Origin: an uncultured Woeseiaceae bacterium
GTDB taxonomy: Bacteria; Pseudomonadota; Gammaproteobacteria; Steroidobacterales; Woeseiaceae
Direction of reading: 5' to 3'
NCBI GenBank assembly: GCA_945787845.1
Contig: CALZJH010000013.1
Span: forward strand, 1-63,194
Length of the DNA: 63,194 nucleotides
Both the position numbers and the translations under genes were made by a program. The notes beneath the pieces are model-generated. The model made no database searches, was not told where the DNA came from, and was given only the letters and a program-made list of their open reading frames with translations. Below, one piece after another: positions 14,567-23,356 of this stretch. Numbering within the stretch: position 1 is the stretch's first letter; each line of letters opens with the position of its first letter.

Positions 14567-16903
14567 GTGGCGAATAAGCGCAACCAAGATCAGCCCGGGC
14601 AGAAAGCAGGCACCGCAGCGCATCGTGCATCGCGAGGCAACGAGTTTGACGATGCGGTAACGAGGGACATACCCGAAGTCCTGGAAAGTGCTTTCGACGA
14701 GCATCAGGCGGGAGATCCAGAAGATCTCTTCATCACCGATGTATCGCTCACGGAACATGTCGATCTCGAATCCGACGACGTCCTGCCGCCCGGTCTTATC
14801 CTGAGGGACCGCTTCGAGATCGTCGAACTGGTGTACTCAGCCGGCATGAGCCACGTCTATAAGGCGATCGATCAACGTCGATGCCTGGGAGACTCCGGCG
14901 ATTTTCACGTTGCCATCAAGACGATGCGGCCATCTATCGCGTCTAACAATCAGGGCGGTCTTGCGCTGGAGCGTGAGGCGGCGCAGACACAGAGCCTGTC
15001 GCATCCCAATATCATCAATATCTTCGATTTCGAGGATCATGACGGGCAGTTTTTCCTCGTGATGGAGTGGCTGGATGGCGAGTCTGTAAACGCCATGCTG
15101 CGCCGCACCGAGGGCGAGGCCGTCGAGCCTGAACTTGCCAGGACGGTGATCACGCTTGCCGCAACCGGTGTGCAGCACGCACACCGGAACAACGTCGTAC
15201 ATGCGGACATCAATCCGTCAAATATCTTCATAACGGATACTCGGGAAATAAAGCTCCTCGATTTTGGTGTCGCAAGATCCGTGAACACTCCGGAGGCGTC
15301 GGAGGATGATCGTTTCACGTGGGTGACACAAACCTATGCGAGCCCCGAAGTATTGTCAGGGTTTCCTCCGGTCGTCGAGGATGACGTGTTTTCGCTGGCG
15401 TGCGTTGTCTACCGGCTTCTGAGTGGGAAACATCCGTTCGGCGGCTCGCCGTCATTGGTTGCCCAGCGCAACGGACTGTCGGTCGAAGCGATACCGGGGC
15501 TCCCAGCCAGGGAGTGGGAGGTTCTGCGGCAGGCATTGTCGTTTGAGCGATCGGACCGGCCAGGTGATGTCAGCGATTTCGTTACCTGGGGCGCTGCTAC
15601 TGACGAGGGTAACGAATCGCCGGTTCGTGCGGCTCCGCGGTTACTGTCACCGCAGTGGATGTGGCCTGCTGCCGCCGCCGCGGTCGTCATTCTAGCCGGC
15701 GGGTATTGGCTGGCGCAGCGGGCGATAGACGATGCGGTTTTGTCACCGGTCGGCCCGGTGTCACCCGAGGCGAGCACAGTCGCCGAACCCGCAATATCGG
15801 CCAGCGAGGCGCTTGTAATCGCTGCCACGCAGGCACTCAACGAGGGGCAGCTCATCGCGCCCGAAGAGGTCAGCGCCAGAGCATTGTTCAGGGCAGCGCT
15901 GGTGATTGAGTCCGATAACGCCGAAGCCCTTCGCGGCTTGCGAGCGATCAGCGATGACTTCGTGCAGGAAGCGCATGCGGCGCTCAATCGGGATGACCCG
16001 ACTGCCGCTTATGGGGCACTGGCAGTCGCGGCCGAGACAGATCCGGAGAACCCGACAATCGGCATGGTCAGTCAGCTGCTAACGGCGCAGGGAGACGGAG
16101 AACTGGCGGAGGCGCGGCTGGCCATTACGACTGGCGAACTCGACGTTGCCGTGCAGAAAGTATCGCGAGCCGAGCGATATCAGCATATCGACCCGGCGGA
16201 CGTCCGGAGCCTCCGCCAGCAGATCGATGAGCAGCGCGAGGTGCGTGCTGCTTCCGCTGCTGGGGACACGGGCGCGGACGTAGCACAATCGAGCGAGGTG
16301 CTCGACGTTGCCGCGGCACTGGAGGTTCCAGCAGCCGAGGAGGAGGCTGCACCTGTATCTTTCACCGCGGTTGATGACGTTGCCGAAACAATCGATGCAC
16401 CGGACCTGCAGGTCGCGGATGAACTATCCGGCGCTGTTACCGATTCTGGGGAAACAGAGTCTCCGCAAGTCGCCGACGAACTATCCGGCGGTGCCACAGG
16501 CTCAGGCGATGTTGAGGCTTCGCAGATTGCCGATGAACCAGTCGACGATACATTGCTGCAGGCGGCTGCGAGCCTACCTCTCGTACCGGAAGAGTCAGGT
16601 CCGGAAGCGGCAGCGACGCCAGCAGACCCCGAGATTCGCCGCTATTCATTGCAGGAACTCGGCATCAGGGAGTATGTCCCGCCTGAGTTTCCCCGCCGCG
16701 CGCTCCGACGCAGTATTAGCGGAATGGTGGAGGCGAAGTTCGTCATCACGCCTGCCGGCGGCACTGAATCCATAGAGATCCTGCATTCCGAACCGGGCGA
16801 TCTGTTCTCTCGAAGCGCAGTCAAGGCCATAGATCAATGGCGTTTCGAGGCCCGCGAGGTACCGTTCGATGCCCAGGTCATCCTCCGATTCGAACAAGAG
16901 TAG
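14567..16903 (+). CDS. Membrane Ser/Thr protein kinase with TonB-like C-terminal domain
   Basis: A 778-residue Hanks-type kinase. The cytosolic kinase domain (about 80-345) has a degenerate glycine loop (VYSAGMSHVYKA), the ATP-anchoring Lys118 in VAIK, catalytic HAD-x4-N at 212-219 (Arg of HRD replaced by Ala, as in non-RD kinases), and DFG at 232-234. A single membrane span lies at about 366-384. The outer part has helical TPR-like sequence (about 400-560), an Ala/Glu/Pro-rich linker with a repeated VADELSG motif (about 610-680), and ends in a TonB C-terminal fold (YVPPEFPRRALRRSISGMVE through WRFEAREV). Kinases with PASTA or TPR sensors are common; a TonB-type periplasmic end is unusual. 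Start is GTG 14567. Confidence 0.85.
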   Translation: MANKRNQDQPGQKAGTAAHRASRGNEFDDAVTRDIPEVLESAFDEHQAGDPEDLFITDVSLTEHVDLESDDVLPPGLILRDRFEIVELVYSAGMSHVYKAIDQRRCLGDSGDFHVAIKTMRPSIASNNQGGLALEREAAQTQSLSHPNIINIFDFEDHDGQFFLVMEWLDGESVNAMLRRTEGEAVEPELARTVITLAATGVQHAHRNNVVHADINPSNIFITDTREIKLLDFGVARSVNTPEASEDDRFTWVTQTYASPEVLSGFPPVVEDDVFSLACVVYRLLSGKHPFGGSPSLVAQRNGLSVEAIPGLPAREWEVLRQALSFERSDRPGDVSDFVTWGAATDEGNESPVRAAPRLLSPQWMWPAAAAAVVILAGGYWLAQRAIDDAVLSPVGPVSPEASTVAEPAISASEALVIAATQALNEGQLIAPEEVSARALFRAALVIESDNAEALRGLRAISDDFVQEAHAALNRDDPTAAYGALAVAAETDPENPTIGMVSQLLTAQGDGELAEARLAITTGELDVAVQKVSRAERYQHIDPADVRSLRQQIDEQREVRAASAAGDTGADVAQSSEVLDVAAALEVPAAEEEAAPVSFTAVDDVAETIDAPDLQVADELSGAVTDSGETESPQVADELSGGATGSGDVEASQIADEPVDDTLLQAAASLPLVPEESGPEAAATPADPEIRRYSLQELGIREYVPPEFPRRALRRSISGMVEAKFVITPAGGTESIEILHSEPGDLFSRSAVKAIDQWRFEAREVPFDAQVILRFEQE

Positions 16904-16925
16904 TGTGCTGACCGGCGCGGAAGCC

Positions 16926-17126
16926 TCAGGGAGCGTCGTCAGGCGTAAAAATGTCCTCGATCGACAGACCAAATAAGCCGGCGATTTTGAAGGCCAGCGG
17001 CAACGCAGGGTCGTATTTTCCCGTTTCAATTGCATTGATGGTTTGGCGCGACACGTCCAGGTGATCGGCCAACGTCGCTTGTGTCCAGTCGCGCTCCGCG
17101 CGCAGCACTCTGAGCCTGTTGTTCAT
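16926..17126 (-). CDS. Small XRE-type HTH regulator
   Basis: A 66-residue protein that is little more than a Cro/CI helix-turn-helix: TQATLADHLDVSRQTINAIE with the recognition helix SRQTINAIE, then GKYDPALPLAFKIAGLFG. It belongs to the short YgzD/YdaS-like regulators that pair with membrane proteins. ATG 17126 overlaps the upstream gene's stop codon (ATGA), so it is translated together with the membrane protein and may regulate that operon. Confidence 0.85.
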   Translation of the reverse strand: MNNRLRVLRAERDWTQATLADHLDVSRQTINAIETGKYDPALPLAFKIAGLFGLSIEDIFTPDDAP

Positions 17127-17578
17127 CGGTAGTGACGGATGGCCATTACGTTGCCGACAATCCATCCAGCCGTCATGACCAGGATCATGGCGGTCACCGA
17201 CAATGCCGGTGCGCCAACCGATTGCAGCACCAGGTAACCGATAGCGAAGATCCAGCCTACGCCGAAACCGACGGCCAGCCCTTCGATCTGGATCCTCCGC
17301 TGCAATTCGTCCGTCATGCGAAGAAAACGCATGTAGGCTATGAGAGCGGCGAAGGCGAAGGCGTTAGGCGCCAACGCGACGAGGATTGCCACGATGCGCG
17401 GGAGACCCTCGAAGGTTTCGACGATCCAGGTCGAACCAATAATCGCGAGCGCCCACGCGATGGACCACATCGTGAACCTGCGGTTATTCCGGCGGTCGGC
17501 CTCGGTACCACAGCCGAACGTAATCATTTGCCAAAATGTGGTGCGCTTCGGGCTGTTTTCTTTGGGTTCAGTCGTCAT
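17123..17578 (-). CDS. Four-helix membrane protein paired with the HTH regulator
   Basis: A 151-residue integral membrane protein with an N-terminal charged cytosolic stretch and four predicted spans (about 37-54, 62-82, 103-122 and 126-145). The loop FLRMTDELQRRIQIEGLAVG is the kind of conserved loop seen in this small family. Members are commonly encoded with a tiny XRE regulator, exactly as here; a signalling or stress-sensing role has been suggested but not shown. It is the first gene of the two-gene operon. Confidence 0.75.
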   Translation of the reverse strand: MTTEPKENSPKRTTFWQMITFGCGTEADRRNNRRFTMWSIAWALAIIGSTWIVETFEGLPRIVAILVALAPNAFAFAALIAYMRFLRMTDELQRRIQIEGLAVGFGVGWIFAIGYLVLQSVGAPALSVTAMILVMTAGWIVGNVMAIRHYR

Positions 17579-17769
17579 GTAAACCTGCTTTGTCTAAATG
17601 TAAAAGAAGCTTGATATGCGGAAGTGTAAGAGAACCTTTCCAATTAGTCAAGCGTCCTTTACCATGCGGCCATTAGACGCAATTTTGGCCTGTATTCCGA
17701 CCGCACGAACTCCAGCGGTCAACGATGGAACATACCGTTCCTGATCTCGTTGCGATGGCCATCTTCAGG

Positions 17770-17799
17770 AGGGCCTCGGGACAGGCCCTTCTTTGTCTT
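17770..17799 (+). terminator. Terminator-like hairpin in the DUF1538 leader
   Basis: AGGGCCT and AGGCCCT form a 7-bp stem around CGGGAC, followed by TTCTTTGTCTTT. It lies 49 bases upstream of the DUF1538 start, in the 269-base gap between divergent genes, where there is no upstream rightward gene to terminate. It could be an attenuator in the leader of the transporter genes or the end of a short leader transcript. Confidence 0.6.
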
Positions 17800-17847
17800 T
17801 GCCAAGGGCGATGGATAAACTGACTTCGGGAAACGAGCCACAATACA

Positions 17848-18582
17848 TTGAAGGATTCACTCCGAGCACTGGCCAGAGACGCAGTCAACAGTCTGCGCGA
17901 CCTGACGCCGATCATCGTCGTGATCGGTGTCTTCCAAGTGCTGATCATTCGCCAGCCTGTCGATAATCTGCTGTCGCTCGTCGGCGGCGGCTTGCTGGTG
18001 GTTGCGGGCCTCACTTTTTTTATCTTCGGCCTGCGACTCGCGCTCTTTCCGGTCGGGGAGGGGCTTGCTCACTCGCTGGCACGCAAGGGGAGCGTATTCT
18101 GGCTTATCTCCTTCGCCTTCGTGCTCGGATTCGGGACGACGGTGGCGGAGCCGGCGCTGATCGCTGTCGCAGCCGAGGCAGCGGCGGTTGCCGCGGATGC
18201 GAAAGTCATCGCAAGAACGCCCGAGGCCATGGATGACTACTCGTTTGGCCTGCGCATGACGGTTGCGCTCGCCGTTGGCGCTGCGCTGGTGCTGGGTGTG
18301 TTTCGTATCATCACCAACTGGTCGTTGCCGCTGCTGATTATCGGCGGCTATGTGCTCGTGGTATTGCTGACAGCGATCGCGCCCCCCGAGATCGTCGGTA
18401 TCGCCTACGATTCCGGCGGCGTGACGACCTCGACTGTGACCGTTCCGCTGGTGACAGCGCTGGGCGTAGGACTCGCCAGTTCCCTGAAGGGCAGGAACCC
18501 GATGCTGGACGGCTTCGGTCTGATTGCATTTGCTTCGCTGACGCCAATCCTGTTCGTGCTGATCTACGGCATGGTCGTCTGA
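17848..18582 (+). CDS. DUF1538 membrane protein, first of pair
   Basis: A 244-residue DUF1538 membrane protein with six to seven spans. Signature [13 protein letters not shown] at about 95-107, a re-entrant-like motif, and [16 protein letters not shown] near 187-202 are both present. DUF1538 proteins are predicted transporters; the substrate is unknown. Start is TTG 17848, the only candidate before the first hydrophobic segment. Its stop codon overlaps the start of the second DUF1538 gene, so the pair almost certainly forms a heteromeric or co-assembled complex. Confidence 0.85.
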   Translation: MKDSLRALARDAVNSLRDLTPIIVVIGVFQVLIIRQPVDNLLSLVGGGLLVVAGLTFFIFGLRLALFPVGEGLAHSLARKGSVFWLISFAFVLGFGTTVAEPALIAVAAEAAAVAADAKVIARTPEAMDDYSFGLRMTVALAVGAALVLGVFRIITNWSLPLLIIGGYVLVVLLTAIAPPEIVGIAYDSGGVTTSTVTVPLVTALGVGLASSLKGRNPMLDGFGLIAFASLTPILFVLIYGMVV

Positions 18583-19361
18583 TGGACCTGGCTGTAAACA
18601 CGCTGAAGTTCATCACAGACAGTGCGCTGAACGTGCTGCCGATCGCCGCCTTTCTGTTCACGTTTCAGTGGCTTGTCATCGGCGAAAGGATGCGTGACGC
18701 AGGCAAGATCATCGTGGGATTCCTGTTCGTCGTCGTCGGCCTTGGCCTGTTCCTGGAAGGCCTTGAGCAAAGCCTGTTTCCGCTCGGACGCATGATGGCC
18801 GAGCAGCTCACCCATCCCGAATTCCTGCTCGATACTGTAGAGCATGCCGTGACCGAATTTACGTGGCGGGATTTCTACTGGGTCTATATTTTTGCCGCGG
18901 CAATCGGCTTTTCCACGGCCATGGCAGAACCTGCTCTAATCGCGGTAGCCATGAAAGCCAACACCGTCTCTGGTGGGGCAATTGGCGTCGTAGGCCTGCG
19001 CGTTGCGGTGGCCATCGGCGCCGGCATCGGCGTGAGCCTGGGCTGCTTCCGCATCATCACCGGTCTGCCGCTGCCCTATTTCATCGCGGCGGGTTACTTC
19101 ATTGTCATCGTACAGACGATGGCAGCCCCGAGAGAGATCGTGCCGCTAGCGTACGACTCGGGCGGAGTGACGACCTCCACCGTCACGGTTCCCCTGGTCG
19201 CCGCGCTCGGGCTTGGCCTGGCCGACGCCGTGCCGGGGCGCAGCCAGCTGCTGGATGGCTTCGGCCTGATCGCCTTCACGGCCCTGTTCCCGATCATTTC
19301 GGTACTCGCCTACGGCCAGCTCGCCATGCTCCGGGAACGCATTTCGAAATCGACAAGGTAA
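18582..19361 (+). CDS. DUF1538 membrane protein, second of pair
   Basis: A 259-residue paralogue of the preceding protein, sharing one base with its stop codon (TGATG). It repeats both signatures, [16 protein letters not shown] and [18 protein letters not shown], with similar membrane topology. The internal duplication into two separate genes resembles inverted-repeat or two-subunit transporters in which each half supplies one re-entrant loop. The Usp and cation antiporter genes that follow make an ion-homeostasis role plausible, but this is inferred from context only. Confidence 0.85.
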   Translation: MDLAVNTLKFITDSALNVLPIAAFLFTFQWLVIGERMRDAGKIIVGFLFVVVGLGLFLEGLEQSLFPLGRMMAEQLTHPEFLLDTVEHAVTEFTWRDFYWVYIFAAAIGFSTAMAEPALIAVAMKANTVSGGAIGVVGLRVAVAIGAGIGVSLGCFRIITGLPLPYFIAAGYFIVIVQTMAAPREIVPLAYDSGGVTTSTVTVPLVAALGLGLADAVPGRSQLLDGFGLIAFTALFPIISVLAYGQLAMLRERISKSTR

Positions 19362-19408
19362 GACAAGAGTTCAGAATAGGAAAACCGCCGAGAGTCTCGC
19401 GATGGCCG

Positions 19409-20380
19409 CTATGCATCTAACGTCACCGGACTAATAAATCCCGGTGGCTTGATTGTCAAAACAGAGCAGTTCAGCTGCGTGAGGATGGTCTCAGCCGTGC
19501 TGCCCATGAAAAGACCGGCGATCCCTGTACGCGCGACGGTACCCATGACGACGAGGTCCACCGCCAGGTCGTGGGCTATCTCCGGGACAACGTGCTGGGC
19601 CTGCCCCTTGACAACATGAAGTTGGAAATCATGGACGTCAGTCGTGCTTTTGTCTTCCGAAATACCGTAGCTCTTCATGAGGTCTTCCAGCCAACGTCCT
19701 CGCAAGGTGGCTTCTTCTTCCACCATCGCATCAAACTCGGCCTCCGAAAAGTCCCAGGTGTGTGACCTCAAGAGGCCTTCGTCAAACACATCCCATGCAT
19801 GTGCGATATGCGTCTCGCCGTGTTCTGCTCGCGCCAGTGAAGTTGCCATCTCCAGGATCTGGCGGTTGAGCACGTCCTTTTCTGGTGCCTCCGGATCCTG
19901 ATCGACGGCCGCCAGTATGCGACGGTACTGATGGTGTTCCGTCGGTTTAATGACCCAGACGGGGCAGGGGCACTTGCGCATTAGATGCATGTCCGTACTA
20001 CTGAACAACATGTCCTTCAGGCCACTGTCAACGTCCGCACATTTGATAATCAGATCGTGATCGTCTCGCAGTACTTGCCGGATTATCTCGATAAAAGGCT
20101 TTCCGACAAGGACTTTCGTGTCCGTGGACACTCCGTACGCTGCGACCGATGTGACCGCATCGTCAAGCCAGTCACGTTTCTCGGTTACGGCAAAATCCAG
20201 AACTTCCCTTGTCTTAATTGCGATAACACTCATCATAATCTCGCCAGGAACCCGGTCGACGATAGCGCAAACGGTAAGATGGGCCTGATTGTCTCTCGCC
20301 AGTGTGGCGCCACGTTTCAGTGCAGCCGAGTAGTCTGTCCGTGCATCGAGAATTAGCAAGATATTTGAGAATCTTTTCAC
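19409..20380 (-). CDS. Tandem-domain universal stress protein (UspE-like)
   Basis: A 323-residue protein with two Usp domains (about 4-145 and 155-315). The second has the ATP-binding loop GTVARTGIAGLFMGSTAE, consistent with the G-x2-G-x9-G-S/T pattern; the first has a poorer loop (SSTDMHLMRKCPCPVWVIKP) and probably does not bind nucleotide. Two-domain Usp proteins of this sort take part in stress survival and motility/adhesion control in enterics. It is convergent with the DUF1538 pair and divergent from the antiporter gene. Confidence 0.9.
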   Translation of the reverse strand: MKRFSNILLILDARTDYSAALKRGATLARDNQAHLTVCAIVDRVPGEIMMSVIAIKTREVLDFAVTEKRDWLDDAVTSVAAYGVSTDTKVLVGKPFIEIIRQVLRDDHDLIIKCADVDSGLKDMLFSSTDMHLMRKCPCPVWVIKPTEHHQYRRILAAVDQDPEAPEKDVLNRQILEMATSLARAEHGETHIAHAWDVFDEGLLRSHTWDFSEAEFDAMVEEEATLRGRWLEDLMKSYGISEDKSTTDVHDFQLHVVKGQAQHVVPEIAHDLAVDLVVMGTVARTGIAGLFMGSTAETILTQLNCSVLTIKPPGFISPVTLDA

Positions 20381-20466
20381 AGCTGAGCCTCCGCCACCAT
20401 TTCGTATCGGTTATCAGGCTTGAAGGGTAATCTTGCGCCAAATATTATCTATCGTATAGACGCATT

Positions 20467-21408
20467 ATGGATATTGTTCTACTTGTTCTCGGGCTCGCGG
20501 GCCTCTGGTTTGGTACGGAAGTCACCATCAAGGGGGCTGTTTCGATTGCGAGGCGCTACGGCGTTTCTGAATTCGTGATCGGGGTCGTCGTGCTGTCCAT
20601 TGGCAGCGACCTGCCGGAACTCTCTATCGCAATCGACGCAGGATTGAAGAACCTCGCTGGCGGCAATTACTCGGATGTTGTGGTTGGCAGTGCTCTTGGT
20701 AGTTCGCTGGGCCAGATCGGTTTTGTCCTCGGGCTAGTGGGCCTGTTGTCTTACCTGACCTTGCCGCTCGGGGTTGTTTATCGTCATGGCAGTACGCTGC
20801 TCGGCTCACTCGCGCTGGTTGCTCTATTTGGTTTTGATGGCACGGTAACCTTTACCGAGGGTGCCGCCTTGTTGCTCGTCTACGGAATCTACCTCGTTGC
20901 GCTACTGAATGAAGTCAACGTCGGCTCCGCCATCGAGCAAGCGGGCGAACTTCGGGTCCGGCGGGCCTTGCTATACCTCGCCGTTGGATTGGCAATTGTG
21001 GTGGGGAGCGCAGAACTGACCGTATCGTCGGCGGTCGAAGTGGCCCGGATGCTGGGTCTGAGTGAGTCGTTGGTTGCCGTACTCCTGATTGGGCTGGGCA
21101 GCAGCCTGCCGGAATTGTCGATTTCGATCGCCGCGGTATCAAAGGGTCACCATCGACTATCGGTAGGGAACCTGATTGGGAGCAACGTGTTTGATACGTT
21201 GGTTCCAATTGGCGCGGCGGCGGTCATAGCGCCGTTGAGTTTTGATGAGGGTATGCTGCGGTTCGAGACGCCATATCTGTTTTTCGTGACTGCGGTGACG
21301 ATGTTCTTTTTTGTGCACAAACGCGGTATCCAACGCTGGGAGGCGGCGGTCATTCTGGCGCTCTATTGTGCTTATGTTTTGATCAAGCTGGCAGGGTCGT
21401 TCGTGTAA
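20467..21408 (+). CDS. CaCA-family Na+/Ca2+ antiporter (YrbG-like)
   Basis: A 313-residue cation exchanger with ten to eleven membrane spans and both alpha repeats: GSDLPELSIAIDAG (alpha-1, about residues 45-58) and GSSLPELSISIAAV (alpha-2, about 213-226), each with the ion-coordinating Glu. It exchanges a divalent cation, usually Ca2+, for Na+ or H+ across the inner membrane. A weaker N-x-F variant SNVFD at 238-242 also fits. It is divergent from usp, with start ATG 20467 and no strong ribosome-binding site in view. Confidence 0.9.
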   Translation: MDIVLLVLGLAGLWFGTEVTIKGAVSIARRYGVSEFVIGVVVLSIGSDLPELSIAIDAGLKNLAGGNYSDVVVGSALGSSLGQIGFVLGLVGLLSYLTLPLGVVYRHGSTLLGSLALVALFGFDGTVTFTEGAALLLVYGIYLVALLNEVNVGSAIEQAGELRVRRALLYLAVGLAIVVGSAELTVSSAVEVARMLGLSESLVAVLLIGLGSSLPELSISIAAVSKGHHRLSVGNLIGSNVFDTLVPIGAAAVIAPLSFDEGMLRFETPYLFFVTAVTMFFFVHKRGIQRWEAAVILALYCAYVLIKLAGSFV

Positions 21409-21543
21409 CGCGGCAGCTCTTGGTCCTCAGACGGCCGGACGAACAAGTCCGGTTCGACCCCAGCTTTTCTTTGAACTACGTCACACTTTAGCGAGTGACC
21501 AGGTCGGTCGCGCTACCACCGGCCGGTCTATTAGGCTGGGTGC

Positions 21544-22083
21544 ATGAAGAAACGACTCTCCATACAACTCATCGTTGTGGCAACGCTTCTCTCACTTTCA
21601 TCCGCACCGGCGTTCGCCGGGAAACTAAGCGCTGTCGTCAACGGCAAGTCCTATCACTTCAATTCGAGTTATCAGTGGAATGAGAATAACTACGGGTTTG
21701 GCGTGGAGCATGAATTCACGCAGAAGAGTGCCTGGAGGAAAGTCGCGATGGCCAACGGTTTTCGTGACAGCACCAATAACATGTCCTACATGGCAGGTGC
21801 GGGCCTTCACAGGCGGATTTACGAAACCGACGAACTGGCAGGATTTTATATCTATGCGGGACTGAACGCGTTCGTGATGACGCGCGAAGACGTGAACGGC
21901 AACAGACCGTTCCCCGGCATCTTGCCGAGCATCAGCATCGGCAACGACAAGGTCGGGTTGAACCTGACCTACATGCCCAAGAAAGCCGTCGAGGAAACCA
22001 CGAATTCCGGCATGGTGGATCCAACGCTCAGCGGCATTCTCTTCCTGCAGATCAAGGTCAGTATGGATCAGTTGTTGCCATAA
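21544..22083 (+). CDS. Exported beta-barrel-like outer-membrane protein
   Basis: A 179-residue exported protein with a clear signal peptide (MKKRLSIQ..., SSAPAFA-G). The mature part has alternating hydrophobic/polar strands (YGFGVEHEF, YMAGAGLHRRIY, FYIYAGLNAFVM, VGLNLTYMP, LSGILFLQIKV), enough for a small eight-stranded barrel. It is near the size of the lipid A palmitoyltransferase PagP and ends in hydrophobic strands, but I do not see a convincing PagP catalytic triad. It is therefore left as an unassigned outer-membrane barrel. Confidence 0.6.
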   Translation: MKKRLSIQLIVVATLLSLSSAPAFAGKLSAVVNGKSYHFNSSYQWNENNYGFGVEHEFTQKSAWRKVAMANGFRDSTNNMSYMAGAGLHRRIYETDELAGFYIYAGLNAFVMTREDVNGNRPFPGILPSISIGNDKVGLNLTYMPKKAVEETTNSGMVDPTLSGILFLQIKVSMDQLLP

Positions 22084-22184
22084 TTCCGGCGACCGGCGCA
22101 GGGCGCGCCCGCCTGTTACAACTCGAAACAGACTTACATAAGGCAATCAGTCATCCTAAGATCCTGAAAAACAGGGATCATTTT

Positions 22185-23318
22185 ATGAAGACGTTGCTAC
22201 GTCGCCATGCGGGCGCGCCGGCTGGGCTTCTCGCGCTTGCTGCTGTATTTCTTGCGCCGACAGCTACCGATGCAGCAGATCTTGAGCTGCGCCTCGAAAA
22301 CGGCCCCGATGACGGAGTGCTCGTCTTCCAGGTCTACGATGCCGCCGATGCGTTCGGTGATTTGCGCGATCCGGCCCAGGAGTTTTCGTTGCCGGCGGCC
22401 AGCGATGGGACCTATCGTCTTAGCAATGTCAGGGATGGTGAGATAGCCGTGCTCGTCTACCACGACGAGAATACAAACGGTCGGATCGACAAGAACTTTA
22501 TCGGCATCCCGCGTGAGTCGCTTGCGATCTCGAACAACTACCAGCCGAAAGGTCCGCCCAGCTTTGCCCGCGCCAGTTTCATTATGCCCTCTGATGAATC
22601 TCTGCAGATGGGTATTGAGATGTACCGGGCGCTTGGAGAGCGCGGACGATTTGGGGTTGGCGTCGGTGTTATCGGGCGCAGCAGTCCATACCTCGATTCG
22701 TCGCAGAACGTGACGCAGGCATTCCCGGCAATAACCTATGTTGGAGAGCGGCTGCAGTGGTTTGGTCCGGCCTTGCGCTATGGCCTCGTGGGTAGCGGAA
22801 AAGTCCGACTTGCCGCCGCCGCGGAGTATCGCGTCGGTGTTTATGAGGAGGCTGACAGTGATGCGCTGTCAGGCCTCGGCGATCGAGACGGCACGCTACT
22901 TGGCGGCCTGGGCCTGCAATACGAATTTTCAGAGGGATTCGAGCTCGAGTTGCTGTATCAGCATGATGTGCTGGATCGTATCGGTGGCGGCATGGCGAAT
23001 GTGCGCCTCTCTCGCGGCATACCCTGGGGCAACGCCGTGTTCGTGCCACAGATCGCATACAACTGGCTTAGCACCGAGATGAGTAATCATGATTTCGGTG
23101 TACCGCTGGGCGCGGCGACGCCCGACAGGCCCGCCTATCGACTGGGCAGCACGACGAGCGTGGAGGCGGGGCTTGGTATTTTCGTTGAGCTCTCCGAGGA
23201 ATGGCGGATCATCGTCAACGTGGCGGGTGAGCGGCTGGACGACCAGGTCGCTGCGAGCCCCATCGTCGATGACGATGTGGTCATCAAGGGTCTGGCGATA
23301 GTTACCTACGTTTTCTGA
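22185..23318 (+). CDS. DUF2141 - MipA/OmpV fusion outer-membrane protein
   Basis: A 377-residue exported protein with a signal ending ATDAA-D. Residues about 31-142 are a DUF2141 domain: an Ig-like fold with VFQVYD, YRLSNVRDGEIAVLVYHDEN, NTNGRIDKNFIGIPRE and a polar C-terminal strand. From about 150 to the end is a MipA/OmpV barrel: RFGVGVGVIGRSSPY, PAITYVGERLQWFGP, LEYQ-type strands, and a terminal aromatic (VTYVF) as outer-membrane proteins require. Both families are usually separate proteins, DUF2141 free in the periplasm and MipA an MltA-interacting or porin-like protein, so this joins a soluble domain to a barrel. Confidence 0.75.
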   Translation: MKTLLRRHAGAPAGLLALAAVFLAPTATDAADLELRLENGPDDGVLVFQVYDAADAFGDLRDPAQEFSLPAASDGTYRLSNVRDGEIAVLVYHDENTNGRIDKNFIGIPRESLAISNNYQPKGPPSFARASFIMPSDESLQMGIEMYRALGERGRFGVGVGVIGRSSPYLDSSQNVTQAFPAITYVGERLQWFGPALRYGLVGSGKVRLAAAAEYRVGVYEEADSDALSGLGDRDGTLLGGLGLQYEFSEGFELELLYQHDVLDRIGGGMANVRLSRGIPWGNAVFVPQIAYNWLSTEMSNHDFGVPLGAATPDRPAYRLGSTTSVEAGLGIFVELSEEWRIIVNVAGERLDDQVAASPIVDDDVVIKGLAIVTYVF

Positions 23319-23356
23319 TTCTGCGAGACTTGAACGACACATCACTAGCCGATCGA

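Noticed and set aside
21435..21452. Hairpin CCGGAC/GTCCGG after the antiporter gene
   Set aside because: Stem of only 6 bp and no T-run directly after it; a weak candidate for a terminator.
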